A DNA stretch of 10,128 nt from Hyphomicrobium sp. (GTDB lineage Bacteria > Pseudomonadota > Alphaproteobacteria > Rhizobiales > Hyphomicrobiaceae), in contig JAICLG010000103.1 of the NCBI GenBank assembly GCA_025927515.1, forward strand, positions 1-10,128, given 5' to 3'. Positions 1-6,871 of the stretch are shown one piece after another. Each line of letters opens with the position of its first letter. The stretch's first letter is position 1. Below the pieces are notes generated by a model. The model did not search any database. It had not been told where the DNA came from and was given only the letters and a program-made list of their open reading frames with translations. A program made the position numbers and the translations under genes.

Positions 1-930
1 CTGCTAGTCCGCCGAAGCAGCTGGTACGTGAAAAATAACAACCTCGGCCGGGTCCTGGTCGGACAGGACGCCCTGACAACTTACCACTTGCTCGCCGATT
101 CCGACTCGACGATGACCCGCAATATCTATCACGATGAAGCACAGGCGAGTTTTCAAGCAAAGTTCTTCATACGTGATCAGCCCGGCAATTTCGTCAACGC
201 TGGCGGCAACACTCCGTTGCGCTGGACTGATGTTCTCCGCGGCTACAACAATTCGACGCCGGGTAATGGCGGCCGTCGCAACATCGTCCGTTATGATTCC
301 CCGACGGTCGCGGGCTTTACCGCATCGGCAGCTTGGGGGGAGGATGATCTCTGGGATACAACGCTCGTATATCGGGGTGCTTTTGGAGATTTCCTGGTCA
401 ACGGAAGGACCGGATACGGCCATTCTTCTAACGGCGCTTCGACGCAATGCCACACCATACCGACTGCCGGAGAAAACGGCGATTGTTCGTGGTGGGGCGT
501 TTCGGGCTTTGTCCAGCACAAGCCGACCGGCGTATTCGTTCTTGCGAGCTATGGGGAGCAGATCGATAACTCACGTGCTCAGTATGCGCGGCAGCCCGGC
601 CTCGTCGACGATACAGACACGACTTGGTTCGTGCAGGCGGGTGTCGAGTACAGATGGAATTCGCTCGGCAAGACGAATTTTTTCGGCGAATACCGCCACG
701 ATGACCCTGGTTCGAACGTCTCTGCATCGGGCATTTTACGAACGCAGAGCGCCGCCATCGATTTCTGGACGGCAGGTGTAATCCAACACATCGATTCTGC
801 CGATATGATGCTCTACGTGCTCTATCAACGCGCCGATGGCAACTTCGAAGCCAATCTTACGAGTGGCCTGACGAATGTTCCAATCGCTCCATTCCAGCAG
901 GTCAGAGCCGGCGTAAGATATGCGTTCTGA
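1..930 (+). CDS. Outer-membrane porin, 5'-truncated by window edge
   Basis: The reading frame is open from base 1 to the TGA at 928-930, giving 309 residues of C-terminal sequence; the signal peptide and first strands lie outside the window. The protein has the alternating hydrophobic/polar pattern of amphipathic beta strands with Gly/Asn/Asp-rich turns. It contains a porin-like NIVRYDSPTVAGFTASAAW stretch and ends in VRAGVRYAF. A terminal aromatic Phe on a final beta strand is the usual signal for outer-membrane barrel assembly. By family it would be a general diffusion porin letting small hydrophilic solutes into the periplasm. Two Cys codons (448-450 and 484-486) lie 12 residues apart in what looks like a surface loop. 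An internal ATG or GTG start is unlikely because the open frame continues upstream. The barrel class is fairly sure; substrate preference cannot be read. Confidence 0.85.
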   Translation: MLVRRSSWYVKNNNLGRVLVGQDALTTYHLLADSDSTMTRNIYHDEAQASFQAKFFIRDQPGNFVNAGGNTPLRWTDVLRGYNNSTPGNGGRRNIVRYDSPTVAGFTASAAWGEDDLWDTTLVYRGAFGDFLVNGRTGYGHSSNGASTQCHTIPTAGENGDCSWWGVSGFVQHKPTGVFVLASYGEQIDNSRAQYARQPGLVDDTDTTWFVQAGVEYRWNSLGKTNFFGEYRHDDPGSNVSASGILRTQSAAIDFWTAGVIQHIDSADMMLYVLYQRADGNFEANLTSGLTNVPIAPFQQVRAGVRYAF

Positions 931-932
931 CG

Positions 933-953
933 CCAGCTTCGACCAATAGCTGG
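933..953 (+). terminator. Hairpin just after the porin stop, weak terminator candidate
   Basis: CCAGCT and AGCTGG form a 6-bp stem around a 9-base loop, starting 2 bases after the porin stop codon. It is followed by TTGAAAATAGG rather than a run of T, so intrinsic termination is doubtful. It could instead protect the 3' end of the porin mRNA. Confidence 0.3.
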
Positions 954-1113
954 TTGAAAATAGGCGTTAGAAACGAGCCAGCGTCCTCTCCTTCCAGCAT
1001 TTCGGGCATTCACACCGCCATCATATAAGCTCAGCATTTCTTCTTCGTTCCCACCGATATACTCGCCCGGCTATCCGTCTTTGCGGAATGGCGCGAAGCA
1101 AACGGGCGATGCA

Positions 1114-1755
1114 ATGGGGATGGCAAGAAAACAGGACACGGCCGATTTTCAAAGCGCCGAAAATATCTCGACCAAGCTTTCGCTCGCCGTCGGGGAAAAT
1201 CTTCGTCAGCTAAGACGCAAGCACGGTCTCTCGCTCGAACAATTGGCCCACATATCCGGCGTCAGCCGCGCCATGCTCGGTCAGATCGAAACTGGTAAAA
1301 GCGCTCCGACGATTAATCTTCTAGGCCGCATAGCGGACGCGCTGAAAGTCTCGGTGCCGAGTCTCATCTCAAGTGCCGGAAAGGGCGGAGCGGTCGTCGT
1401 TTCGCACGACCAGGCGACAATTCTTACATCGAGCAACGGCGGTTTCACCTGTCGCGCCTTGTTTCCGTGGGGCGATCCGCAAAGCATCGAGATGTACGAA
1501 ATAACGGTGGCGCCGCATCATAGAGAAGATATCGCAGCGCACGAGCCGGGAACCAAGAAGGCAATTTTCATTGTCGTGGGGAACGTTGAGGTGAGCCTCA
1601 CGGACGAGTCTCCCGCAATCCTCTCTGACGGCGATGCCATCCTCTTCAACGCCGACACCGCGCACCGGCTTCACAATCTGAGCGACAGGGAAGCAAAGCT
1701 TTTCCTCGTCGTGACGCACAGAGACGAAAACGGATCCCGGCCTCGCGCGCTCTGA
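1114..1755 (+). CDS. XRE-family regulator with C-terminal cupin domain
   Basis: With the ATG at 1114 the protein has 213 residues. An XRE helix-turn-helix covers about residues 24-80, with LSLEQLAHISGVSRAMLGQIE and the typical GKSAPTINLLGRIADAL continuation. A cupin small-molecule sensing domain follows at about 125-205, with AHEPGTKKAIFIVVGNVEV and a DGDAILFNADTAHRLHN barrel strand. This two-domain layout is shared by PuuR and by SutR (YdcN), an E. coli regulator of sulfur use; the ligand here is unknown. The start is uncertain: ATG 1120 and TTG 1081 are also in frame and none has a strong Shine-Dalgarno. A TATAAG at 1024-1029 could be a -10 element. The gene lies 129 bases ahead of the leader ORF of the sulfate transporter operon in the same direction. 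A regulatory link to sulfur supply is plausible but not shown. Confidence 0.9.
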   Translation: MGMARKQDTADFQSAENISTKLSLAVGENLRQLRRKHGLSLEQLAHISGVSRAMLGQIETGKSAPTINLLGRIADALKVSVPSLISSAGKGGAVVVSHDQATILTSSNGGFTCRALFPWGDPQSIEMYEITVAPHHREDIAAHEPGTKKAIFIVVGNVEVSLTDESPAILSDGDAILFNADTAHRLHNLSDREAKLFLVVTHRDENGSRPRAL

Positions 1756-1786
1756 CCGTCCCTTCGCATAAGCAAGCCTCCGGCCA

Positions 1787-1803
1787 ATTCCATCAGACGG
1801 AAT
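1787..1803. promoter_or_regulatory. Candidate LysR-type (CysB-like) operator ahead of the sulfate operon
   Basis: ATTCC-ATCAGAC-GGAAT is a perfect 5-bp dyad with a 7-base spacer. It contains the T-N11-A pattern (T1789, A1801) typical of LysR-family recognition sites. It lies in the only intergenic gap before the cysTWA operon, whose last gene encodes a CysB-type LysR regulator. Assigning that regulator to this site is inference. Confidence 0.5.
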
Positions 1804-1823
1804 ATGATTAGCATGTCTTCTTC

Positions 1824-1852
1824 TTTAGCGAAGGTGGGCCTCTACCATAACA
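1824..1852 (+). promoter_or_regulatory. Tentative promoter of the sulfate operon
   Basis: TTTAGC (1824-1829), a 17-base spacer and ATAACA (1847-1852) form a poor sigma-70-like pair. A weak promoter is expected where an activator helps. If it is real, transcription would start near 1859 and the dyad at 1787-1803 would be centred near -64, the usual position of a LysR recognition site. The match is weak and other hexamers could be chosen. Confidence 0.25.
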
Positions 1853-1884
1853 TGCGTCGCATTCGCTTTAACGGAGGGATGCGC

Positions 1885-1980
1885 ATGTCGGGCATTCGCA
1901 ATCAAGCGGCAGACATCCTCGCGTGGTTCGGGCTTCGGACCGGGACGATCGCCATTCTGAACATCGCGATTTTGGCCTGA
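1885..1980 (+). CDS. Possible 31-residue leader ORF ahead of cysT
   Basis: An ATG at 1885 sits 6 bases after GGAGGG (1873-1878), the best Shine-Dalgarno in this operon, and opens a 31-codon frame ending at TGA 1978-1980. A second ATG at 1879 is in frame but touches the Shine-Dalgarno. The peptide begins MSGIRNQAADILAWFGL and ends in a hydrophobic stretch with an IAIL-N-IAIL repeat. It has no Cys or Met run that would mark a classic amino-acid attenuator. The stop lies 14 bases before the cysT ATG, and cysT has only a distant GAGG overlapping this stop, so cysT may depend on ribosomes leaving the leader. I do not recognise the peptide. It could be a leader for translational coupling, a small membrane protein, or chance. 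Confidence 0.45.
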   Translation: MSGIRNQAADILAWFGLRTGTIAILNIAILA

Positions 1981-1994
1981 GGCAATCCATCGAA

Positions 1995-2831
1995 ATGGCA
2001 CGCAACATAAAGAAACGAGTATTGCCCGGGTTCGGCCCTTCGCTCGGCTTTACCCTTATCTACCTGTCGCTGATCGTTCTCATTCCTCTCTCGGCCGTGT
2101 TCCTGAAGACGTCGACGATGACTCCGCACGACTTCTGGCAGGCCGTGGCGTCGCCGCGTGTGGTCGCCTCCTATAAGCTGACGTTCGGCGCCTCCTTGCT
2201 CGCTGCGTGCCTCAATGCCGTCTTCGGATTGCTGCTGGCGTGGGGGTTGACCCGGTACACGTTTCCGGGCCGCAAGATCGTCGATGCTCTGATCGACCTT
2301 CCATTCGCCCTTCCGACCGCCGTCGCCGGCATAGCGCTGACGGCCATTTACGCAAAGAACGGCTGGATTGGCAGTTTCCTGGAGCCGCACGGTATCGACA
2401 TCGCGTTCCGCCCCGCCGGCGTGCTTGTCGCGTTGATCTTCATCGGCCTGCCCTTCGTTGTTCGCACAGTGCAGCCCGTTCTCGAAGACCTGGAGGTTGA
2501 GTTCGAGGAGGCAGCCGCCAGTCTCGGAGCCAACCGGTGGCAGTCGTTTCAACGCGTCGTCTTCCCGACGCTGTTACCCGCGCTCCTTACAGGCTTCGCG
2601 CTCGCCTTCGCCCGAGCGGTCGGAGAATACGGGTCGGTGATCTTCATCGCCGGCAACATTCCGATGGTGTCGGAGATCACGCCGTTGATCATCATCACCA
2701 AGCTGGAGCAGTTCGATTATCGCGGCGCGACAGCCGTTGCCGCCGTCATGCTCGTCATCTCCTTTGTCATGCTTCTCGTGATAAACGTGCTTCAGGCCTG
2801 GAATGCGCGCCGGTATGGAAGGAACGTCTGA
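1995..2831 (+). CDS. cysT: Sulfate/thiosulfate ABC transporter permease CysT
   Basis: CysT is one of two inner-membrane permeases of the CysTWA importer, which moves sulfate or thiosulfate inward using ATP. The ATG at 1995 gives 278 residues, close to the family length, and begins MARNIKKRVLPGFGPSLGFT before the first membrane segment (about 18-38). Further hydrophobic segments lie at about 64-86, 98-120, 141-157, 193-220 and 243-267. The EAA loop that contacts the ATPase is EEAAASLGANRWQSFQRVVF at 171-190, and the conserved RAVGEYGSVIFIAGN follows. A GTG at 1923 would add a charged extension unlike the family and overlap the leader ORF, so I reject it. The stop overlaps the cysW ATG by one base (TGATG), indicating translational coupling. 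Confidence 0.95.
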   Translation: MARNIKKRVLPGFGPSLGFTLIYLSLIVLIPLSAVFLKTSTMTPHDFWQAVASPRVVASYKLTFGASLLAACLNAVFGLLLAWGLTRYTFPGRKIVDALIDLPFALPTAVAGIALTAIYAKNGWIGSFLEPHGIDIAFRPAGVLVALIFIGLPFVVRTVQPVLEDLEVEFEEAAASLGANRWQSFQRVVFPTLLPALLTGFALAFARAVGEYGSVIFIAGNIPMVSEITPLIIITKLEQFDYRGATAVAAVMLVISFVMLLVINVLQAWNARRYGRNV

Positions 2832-3727
2832 TGACGGGCGTTGCTGCAACATTCGAGGCGCGTGCGCATGGAGCGGCTAAGTTCGAGGCCAACGCCGCAA
2901 CGCGCGATGCTTCGTGGGTCAGGTTTCTCGTCCTGAGCATTGGACTGAGCTATTTTCTGATCTTTCTGCTGCTGCCCCTGATCGCAGTCTTTGCCGAAGC
3001 GTTTCGCAAAGGCACCGAGGCTTATTTCGCGGCGCTTGTTGAGCCTGATGCGCTATCGGCAATTCGTTTGACGTTGCTTGCAGCTGCGATCTCGGTGCCA
3101 TTGAATTTGATTTTCGGGCTGGCGGCGGCATGGGCCATTGCGAAGTTCGAGTTCCCGGGCAAGAACTTCCTCATTACGCTTATCGACCTGCCGTTCTCGG
3201 TCTCCCCGGTCGTCGCGGGTTTGATCTACGTCCTCGTCTTCGGCCGGCAGGGATGGCTCGGCGGATGGCTTGGCGAGCACGACATCAGGATCATCTTCGC
3301 CGTACCTGGAATTGTCCTGGCGACGATTTTCGTGACCTTCCCCTTCATTGCACGCGAACTGATACCGCTGATGCAGGCGCAGGGCCGCGAAGAAGAAGAA
3401 GCCGCGGTGTCCCTCGGCTCCGGCGGCTTCCAAACATTCTGGCGCGTCACGCTTCCGAATATTAAGTGGGCGCTTCTTTACGGCGTGATCCTTTGCAATG
3501 CCCGGGCAATGGGCGAATTCGGCGCGGTATCCGTGGTTTCGGGTCATATTCGTGGCGAGACCAACACGATGCCGCTGCACGTCGAAATACTTTACAATGA
3601 GTACCAATTCTCCGCGGCATTCGCCGTTGCGTCGCTGCTGGCTTTGCTGGCGCTCGTGACGCTCGTGCTGAAGACGTATGTCGAGTGGCGCGCACGCAGG
3701 TCCGCCCAGGAAGGACGAGAGCAATGA
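2831..3727 (+). CDS. cysW: Sulfate/thiosulfate ABC transporter permease CysW
   Basis: This is the second permease of the importer and pairs with CysT to form the membrane channel. The ATG at 2831 overlaps the cysT stop and is preceded by AAGGA (2819-2823) with a 7-base spacer. The product has 298 residues. A hydrophilic N-terminal arm of about 30 residues precedes membrane segment 1 (about 32-54), with later segments at about 78-104, 115-137, 155-173, 212-238 and 261-283. LIDLPFSVSPVVAGLIYVL is typical of CysW. The EAA loop lies at about 187-211 with EEEEAAVSLGSGGFQTFWRV, followed by RAMGEFGAVSVVSGHIRGET. A longer in-frame extension to 2537 is only overlap with cysT in another frame. The ATGA at 3724-3727 couples it to cysA. 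Confidence 0.95.
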   Translation: MTGVAATFEARAHGAAKFEANAATRDASWVRFLVLSIGLSYFLIFLLLPLIAVFAEAFRKGTEAYFAALVEPDALSAIRLTLLAAAISVPLNLIFGLAAAWAIAKFEFPGKNFLITLIDLPFSVSPVVAGLIYVLVFGRQGWLGGWLGEHDIRIIFAVPGIVLATIFVTFPFIARELIPLMQAQGREEEEAAVSLGSGGFQTFWRVTLPNIKWALLYGVILCNARAMGEFGAVSVVSGHIRGETNTMPLHVEILYNEYQFSAAFAVASLLALLALVTLVLKTYVEWRARRSAQEGREQ

Positions 3728-4818
3728 GCATCGAGGTCCGGGGCGTCAGCAAGACGTTCGGCACGTTCAAGGCGCTCGATAACGTATCGCTGAATTTTCC
3801 TGACGGCGAGCTGGTGGCATTGCTTGGTCCTTCCGGATGCGGAAAGACGACGCTGCTGCGCGTCATAGCGGGACTCGAGCACGCCGACAGCGGTCGCATC
3901 ATCCTCGATGGCGACGACGCGACGGACAAGGACGTCCGTCAGCGTCGCGTGGGCTTCGTCTTTCAGCACTATGCACTTTTCCGGCACATGACGGTCTTTG
4001 AGAACATTGCTTTTGGCCTGAGAGTCCGCCCGCGTCGTAAGCGGCCGAGCGAAAAGGAAATTCGCGCCAAAGTCGAACGTCTTTTGGATCTTGTACAACT
4101 CTCGTGGGTTGCAAACCGCTTTCCATCGCAGCTGTCGGGCGGTCAGCGCCAACGCATCGCGCTTGCTCGGGCCTTGGCTGTAGAGCCGCGCGTGCTGCTG
4201 CTCGACGAGCCCTTCGGGGCGCTCGATGCAAAGGTGCGCAAGGAGCTTCGCCGCTGGTTGCGCGCGCTCCACGACGAGCTCCACATTTCATCGATCTTCG
4301 TAACCCACGATCAGGAAGAAGCTCTCGAAGTCTCGGATCGGATCGTCCTGGTCAACAAAGGACGCATCGAGCAGATCGGTAAGCCGAAAGAGATTTACGA
4401 GGAGCCGGCGACGGCATTCGCATATGGGTTCATAGGACCGGTTAACGAATTCCACGGCCGCATCGAAGGCGACTATCTTCGTATCGGCAATGAACGCCTT
4501 CGCCACCATGCCGAGCACGTCAAGGACGGGCAGCAGGTCGTGGCTTTCGTCCGTCCCCACGAAACCGAGATCGTCACAGATGCCGTTTCCGACGATGGCA
4601 TCACCGCCAGCATCAACCGGATTCTTGGCAGCGGGGCCGTCGCGCGTGTAGAACTCGTCGCCAATGGCGAAGCCCGCAAGGGCCGAAAAGAATTTTTCGA
4701 AGTCGAACTGCCTGAAACCCAGAAGGCATCGCTGGGATTATCCCCGGGCCAGTCCGTAAAACTCAGAAGTCGTCGTCTCAGTATTTTCCCAGAGCAGAAT
4801 GGTACATCCGCGCCGTGA
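3724..4818 (+). CDS. cysA: Sulfate/thiosulfate ABC transporter ATPase CysA
   Basis: This cytoplasmic ATPase powers CysTW. The ATG at 3724 overlaps the cysW stop by four bases and follows AAGGA at 3711-3715. The product has 364 residues. All nucleotide-binding motifs are intact: Walker A GPSGCGKT (35-42), Q-loop Gln81, signature LSGGQRQR (137-144), Walker B VLLLDEP (157-163) and switch His195 in VTHDQEEA. FGTFKALDNVSL near the N-terminus and the C-terminal regulatory region (about 240-364, beginning GPVNEFHGRI) match the CysA group of the MalK-like ATPases. That tail is where such ATPases are often controlled by substrate level. An earlier in-frame ATG at 3685 would only extend the protein back into cysW with an Arg-rich stretch. 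The TGA is shared with the GTG start of the next gene. Confidence 0.96.
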   Translation: MSIEVRGVSKTFGTFKALDNVSLNFPDGELVALLGPSGCGKTTLLRVIAGLEHADSGRIILDGDDATDKDVRQRRVGFVFQHYALFRHMTVFENIAFGLRVRPRRKRPSEKEIRAKVERLLDLVQLSWVANRFPSQLSGGQRQRIALARALAVEPRVLLLDEPFGALDAKVRKELRRWLRALHDELHISSIFVTHDQEEALEVSDRIVLVNKGRIEQIGKPKEIYEEPATAFAYGFIGPVNEFHGRIEGDYLRIGNERLRHHAEHVKDGQQVVAFVRPHETEIVTDAVSDDGITASINRILGSGAVARVELVANGEARKGRKEFFEVELPETQKASLGLSPGQSVKLRSRRLSIFPEQNGTSAP

Positions 4819-5753
4819 ACTTCCAGCAGCTCCGCATCATCCGCGAAACGCTCAAGCGCAATTTCAATCTTACTGAAGTTGCGAATGCGCTTTACACGTC
4901 GCAATCCGGCGTTTCGAAACACATCAAGGATCTCGAAGACGAGCTTGGCGTCGAGCTCTTCGTCCGCCGCGGCAAACGGCTGCTCGGATTGACGGAGCCC
5001 GGAAAAGAGCTGGCGCAGATCGTCGAGCGCATCCTCCTCGATGCCGCCAATATCAAGCGGCTCGCCGATCAGTTCGCGAAATCCGATCGCGGCGAAATCA
5101 CGATCGCGACGACGCACACGCAGGCACGTTATGCGTTGCCGAGCGCCATCGCTGCCTTCCGCAAGGAATTTCCCAACGTCCACCTCGTGCTTCAGCAGGG
5201 ATCGCCGAAGGAGATCGCGGCAATGCTGAACGACGGCACGGCCGACATCGGAATCGCGACGGAAGCCTTGGACGAAGCATCCGACCTTGTTTCATTTCCT
5301 TATTATTCCTGGCATCACGCGGTCATCGTGCCGAAGGGGCACGCACTCGAGAGCGTGACGCCGCTGACACTCGAGAAGATCGCGGAATGGCCGGTCGTCA
5401 CCTATCATGAAGGGTTCACCGGCCGCCCGGCGATTGATGCGACGTTCGCGAAGGCTGGTCTGGCACCGGACATTGTGATGGTCGCGCTCGATGCCGACGT
5501 GATCAAGACCTACGTCGAAGTCGGTCTCGGCATCGGCATCGTCGCTTCGATGGCCTACAACGAGGAGAGGGATACCGACCTTCGCTTGCTCGACAGCAAG
5601 CATCTCTTCCCGAAGACGACATCACGGATCGCGCTTCGTCGCGGACGTTTTCTCCGCGGGTTTGCCTATCGCTTTATTGAGTTGTGCGCGCCGGACCTGA
5701 CCGAAAAGGTCGTCAAAGCCGCCACCGAAGCCTCTGCCGACGCAAACGCCTGA
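4815..5753 (+). CDS. cysB: CysB-family LysR regulator of sulfur assimilation
   Basis: A 312-residue LysR protein starts at GTG 4815, which overlaps the cysA stop by four bases (GTGA). The N-terminal winged helix-turn-helix (about 1-60) reads MNFQQLRIIRETL and YTSQSGVSKHIKDLEDELG, closely resembling CysB/Cbl. The effector domain carries ATTHTQARYALP (98-109), IATEAL (147-152) and FTGRPAID (201-208). Thr100, Thr102, Gln103, Thr149 and Thr202 fall where CysB binds sulfate and N-acetylserine. In the known family, acetylserine drives activation of sulfate uptake genes and sulfide or thiosulfate opposes it. Here the gene is the last cistron of the transporter operon, so the regulator is probably made together with its likely target and may regulate itself. 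Cbl-type activity is possible instead. No strong Shine-Dalgarno precedes the GTG, which fits coupling to cysA. Confidence 0.92.
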   Translation: MNFQQLRIIRETLKRNFNLTEVANALYTSQSGVSKHIKDLEDELGVELFVRRGKRLLGLTEPGKELAQIVERILLDAANIKRLADQFAKSDRGEITIATTHTQARYALPSAIAAFRKEFPNVHLVLQQGSPKEIAAMLNDGTADIGIATEALDEASDLVSFPYYSWHHAVIVPKGHALESVTPLTLEKIAEWPVVTYHEGFTGRPAIDATFAKAGLAPDIVMVALDADVIKTYVEVGLGIGIVASMAYNEERDTDLRLLDSKHLFPKTTSRIALRRGRFLRGFAYRFIELCAPDLTEKVVKAATEASADANA

Positions 5754-5776
5754 ACTTCCAAGCCGGACCTCGATTG

Positions 5777-5812
5777 GTTCCCATCCCATTGTGATGGGGA
5801 GGGTTAGGGAAC
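5777..5812. repeat. REP-like palindrome 1
   Basis: GTTCCC (5777-5782) pairs with GGGAAC (5807-5812), enclosing the tighter hairpin CCCAT-TGTG-ATGGG (5785-5798). It lies 23 bases past the cysB stop and is the first of four GC-rich palindromes in the convergent gap. Confidence 0.6.
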
Positions 5813-5848
5813 TAGGTGAAATCTCTCGGCGGATATTGTGCTGGAGCA

Positions 5849-5897
5849 GGCCATCCTTCTCCCTCCGGGAGAAGGTGGCCGAAGGCCGGATGAGGGG
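5849..5897. repeat. REP-like palindrome 2
   Basis: CCTTCTCCC-TCC-GGGAGAAGG (5855-5875) is a perfect 9-bp hairpin. A second small hairpin GGCC-GAA-GGCC (5877-5887) and GGATGAGGGG follow. This arrangement resembles a widespread proteobacterial REP-type sequence. Its TGAGGGG end pairs with CCCCTCA of the next element, so elements 2 and 3 form a head-to-head pair. Confidence 0.75.
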
Positions 5898-5916
5898 CAT
5901 TGCTTTGACGTGAACG

Positions 5917-5946
5917 CCCCTCACTCAGCTCTCCCCGAGGGGAGAG
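5917..5946. repeat. REP-like palindrome 3, inverted to element 2
   Basis: CCCCTCA (5917-5923) is the reverse complement of TGAGGGG at 5891-5897. The hairpin CTCTCCCC-GA-GGGGAGAG (5929-5946) follows. The 19 bases between elements 2 and 3 form the loop of a larger stem, as in paired REP units. Confidence 0.7.
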
Positions 5947-5993
5947 GAGAAGTGCACGCCGATACGACCACGCTGGGCCGTCATCGCTTACTT

Positions 5994-6030
5994 CCCTCCC
6001 CTCGACGGGGAGGGGTCAGGGGGATGGGTG
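5994..6030. repeat. REP-like palindrome 4
   Basis: CCCTCCCC-TCGAC-GGGGAGGG (5994-6014) is an 8-bp perfect stem followed by a G-rich GTCAGGGGGATGGGTGAAG flank. The stem ends 21 bases before the end of the hydroxypyruvate isomerase gene that reads toward it, so it may act as a 3' end or bidirectional terminator. Confidence 0.65.
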
Positions 6031-6035
6031 AAGAA

Positions 6036-6830
6036 CTACGCGGAATCTTTCCGCCGGCACATGCCTCGGAACCACGCCAGGCTATCGTAAGTCGACCCGC
6101 GCGGTTTGTATTCGCAGCCGACCCAGCCGCGATATCCGGCCTTGTCGATATGATCGAAAACGAACGGAAAGTTGATTTCGCCCGTCCCGGGCTCGTGACG
6201 TCCCGGCGTGTCTGCGATTTGCACATGCGCGATGTGCGGCAGATACCGGCTGATTGTCGGCGCTAGATCACCCTCCATGATCTGCGCATGATAGACGTCG
6301 TATTGCATATGGAGGTTCGGCGCCGCGACGCTCTCGATCACGTCGACGGCCTTCGCCGTGGAATCGAGAAAATAATGCGACACGTCACGCGTATTGATTG
6401 GCTCGATCAACAAGCTGATGCCCTCATCGGCAAGCGCTCGCGCGGCAAAGGTGAGATTGTCGATGTAGGTCTTGCGCATCGCGCGATGATCGGCGCCGAC
6501 GGGTGCCGTACCTGCCAGGCAATGCAGTCGCGTGCAGCCAAGAGCCTTGGCGTATCGTAAGGCGCGCCGTACGCTCTCGCGAAATTCGTTGACGAGATTT
6601 GGATAGATCGCGATCCCGCGCTCTCCGGCATCCCAGTTGCCGGCGGGCAGATTGAAAAGAACTTGCGTCAGCCCGTTTGCTTTCAAGCGGGCGGCGAGAT
6701 CGGCGGCATCGTAATCGTACGGAAAGAGAAATTCGACGCCTTGAAATCCCGCTGACGCAGCCGCTTCGAAGCGGTCGAAAAACGGAAGCTCCGTAAAGAG
6801 CATCGACAGGTTGGCCGCGAACTTCGGCAT
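6036..6830 (-). CDS. hyi: Hydroxypyruvate isomerase (Hyi/OtnI family)
   Basis: The product is a 264-residue TIM-barrel protein of the AP-endonuclease-2-like sugar isomerase group. It starts MPKFAANLSMLFTELPFFDR, as Hyi proteins do. The expected acid and metal-site residues are present: Glu143 in LLIEPINTRDVSHYFL, Asp178 in MQYDVYHAQIMEGDL, Gln204 in HVQIADTPGRHEPGTGEIN, and Glu240 in GCEYKP. The two Glu positions agree with the catalytic pair of E. coli Hyi. The reaction would interconvert hydroxypyruvate and tartronate semialdehyde; 2-oxo-tetronate isomerase (OtnI) is a close alternative. The usual partners gcl and glxR are not in view. The gene lies 41 bases downstream of lipA and probably shares its transcript. 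The ATG is CAT at 6828-6830 on the + strand, with only a weak GAAAG as ribosome site. Confidence 0.88.
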   Translation of the reverse strand: MPKFAANLSMLFTELPFFDRFEAAASAGFQGVEFLFPYDYDAADLAARLKANGLTQVLFNLPAGNWDAGERGIAIYPNLVNEFRESVRRALRYAKALGCTRLHCLAGTAPVGADHRAMRKTYIDNLTFAARALADEGISLLIEPINTRDVSHYFLDSTAKAVDVIESVAAPNLHMQYDVYHAQIMEGDLAPTISRYLPHIAHVQIADTPGRHEPGTGEINFPFVFDHIDKAGYRGWVGCEYKPRGSTYDSLAWFRGMCRRKDSA

Positions 6831-6871
6831 GATGTGCTTTCGCTAGAAAGACGTCCCGTCCAAGCGCCTGA

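Noticed and set aside
1923..1994. Upstream GTG start that would lengthen CysT by 24 residues
   Set aside because: The extension is charged, unlike CysT N-termini, and overlaps the leader ORF in another frame; ATG 1995 gives the usual length.
1902..2552. 216-codon frame on the - strand
   Set aside because: Antisense to cysT; the translation is a Gln/Arg/Glu-rich low-complexity sequence without a recognisable fold.
3053..3724. 223-codon frame on the - strand
   Set aside because: Antisense to cysW; membrane-segment codons read backwards give a polar Arg/Glu/Asp-rich product.
5777..6030. CRISPR array or tandem repeat
   Set aside because: The four units are palindromes of unequal length and orientation with no regular spacers.
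5838..6266. 142-codon + strand frame
   Set aside because: Its first half translates REP-like palindromes and its second half is antisense to hyi.
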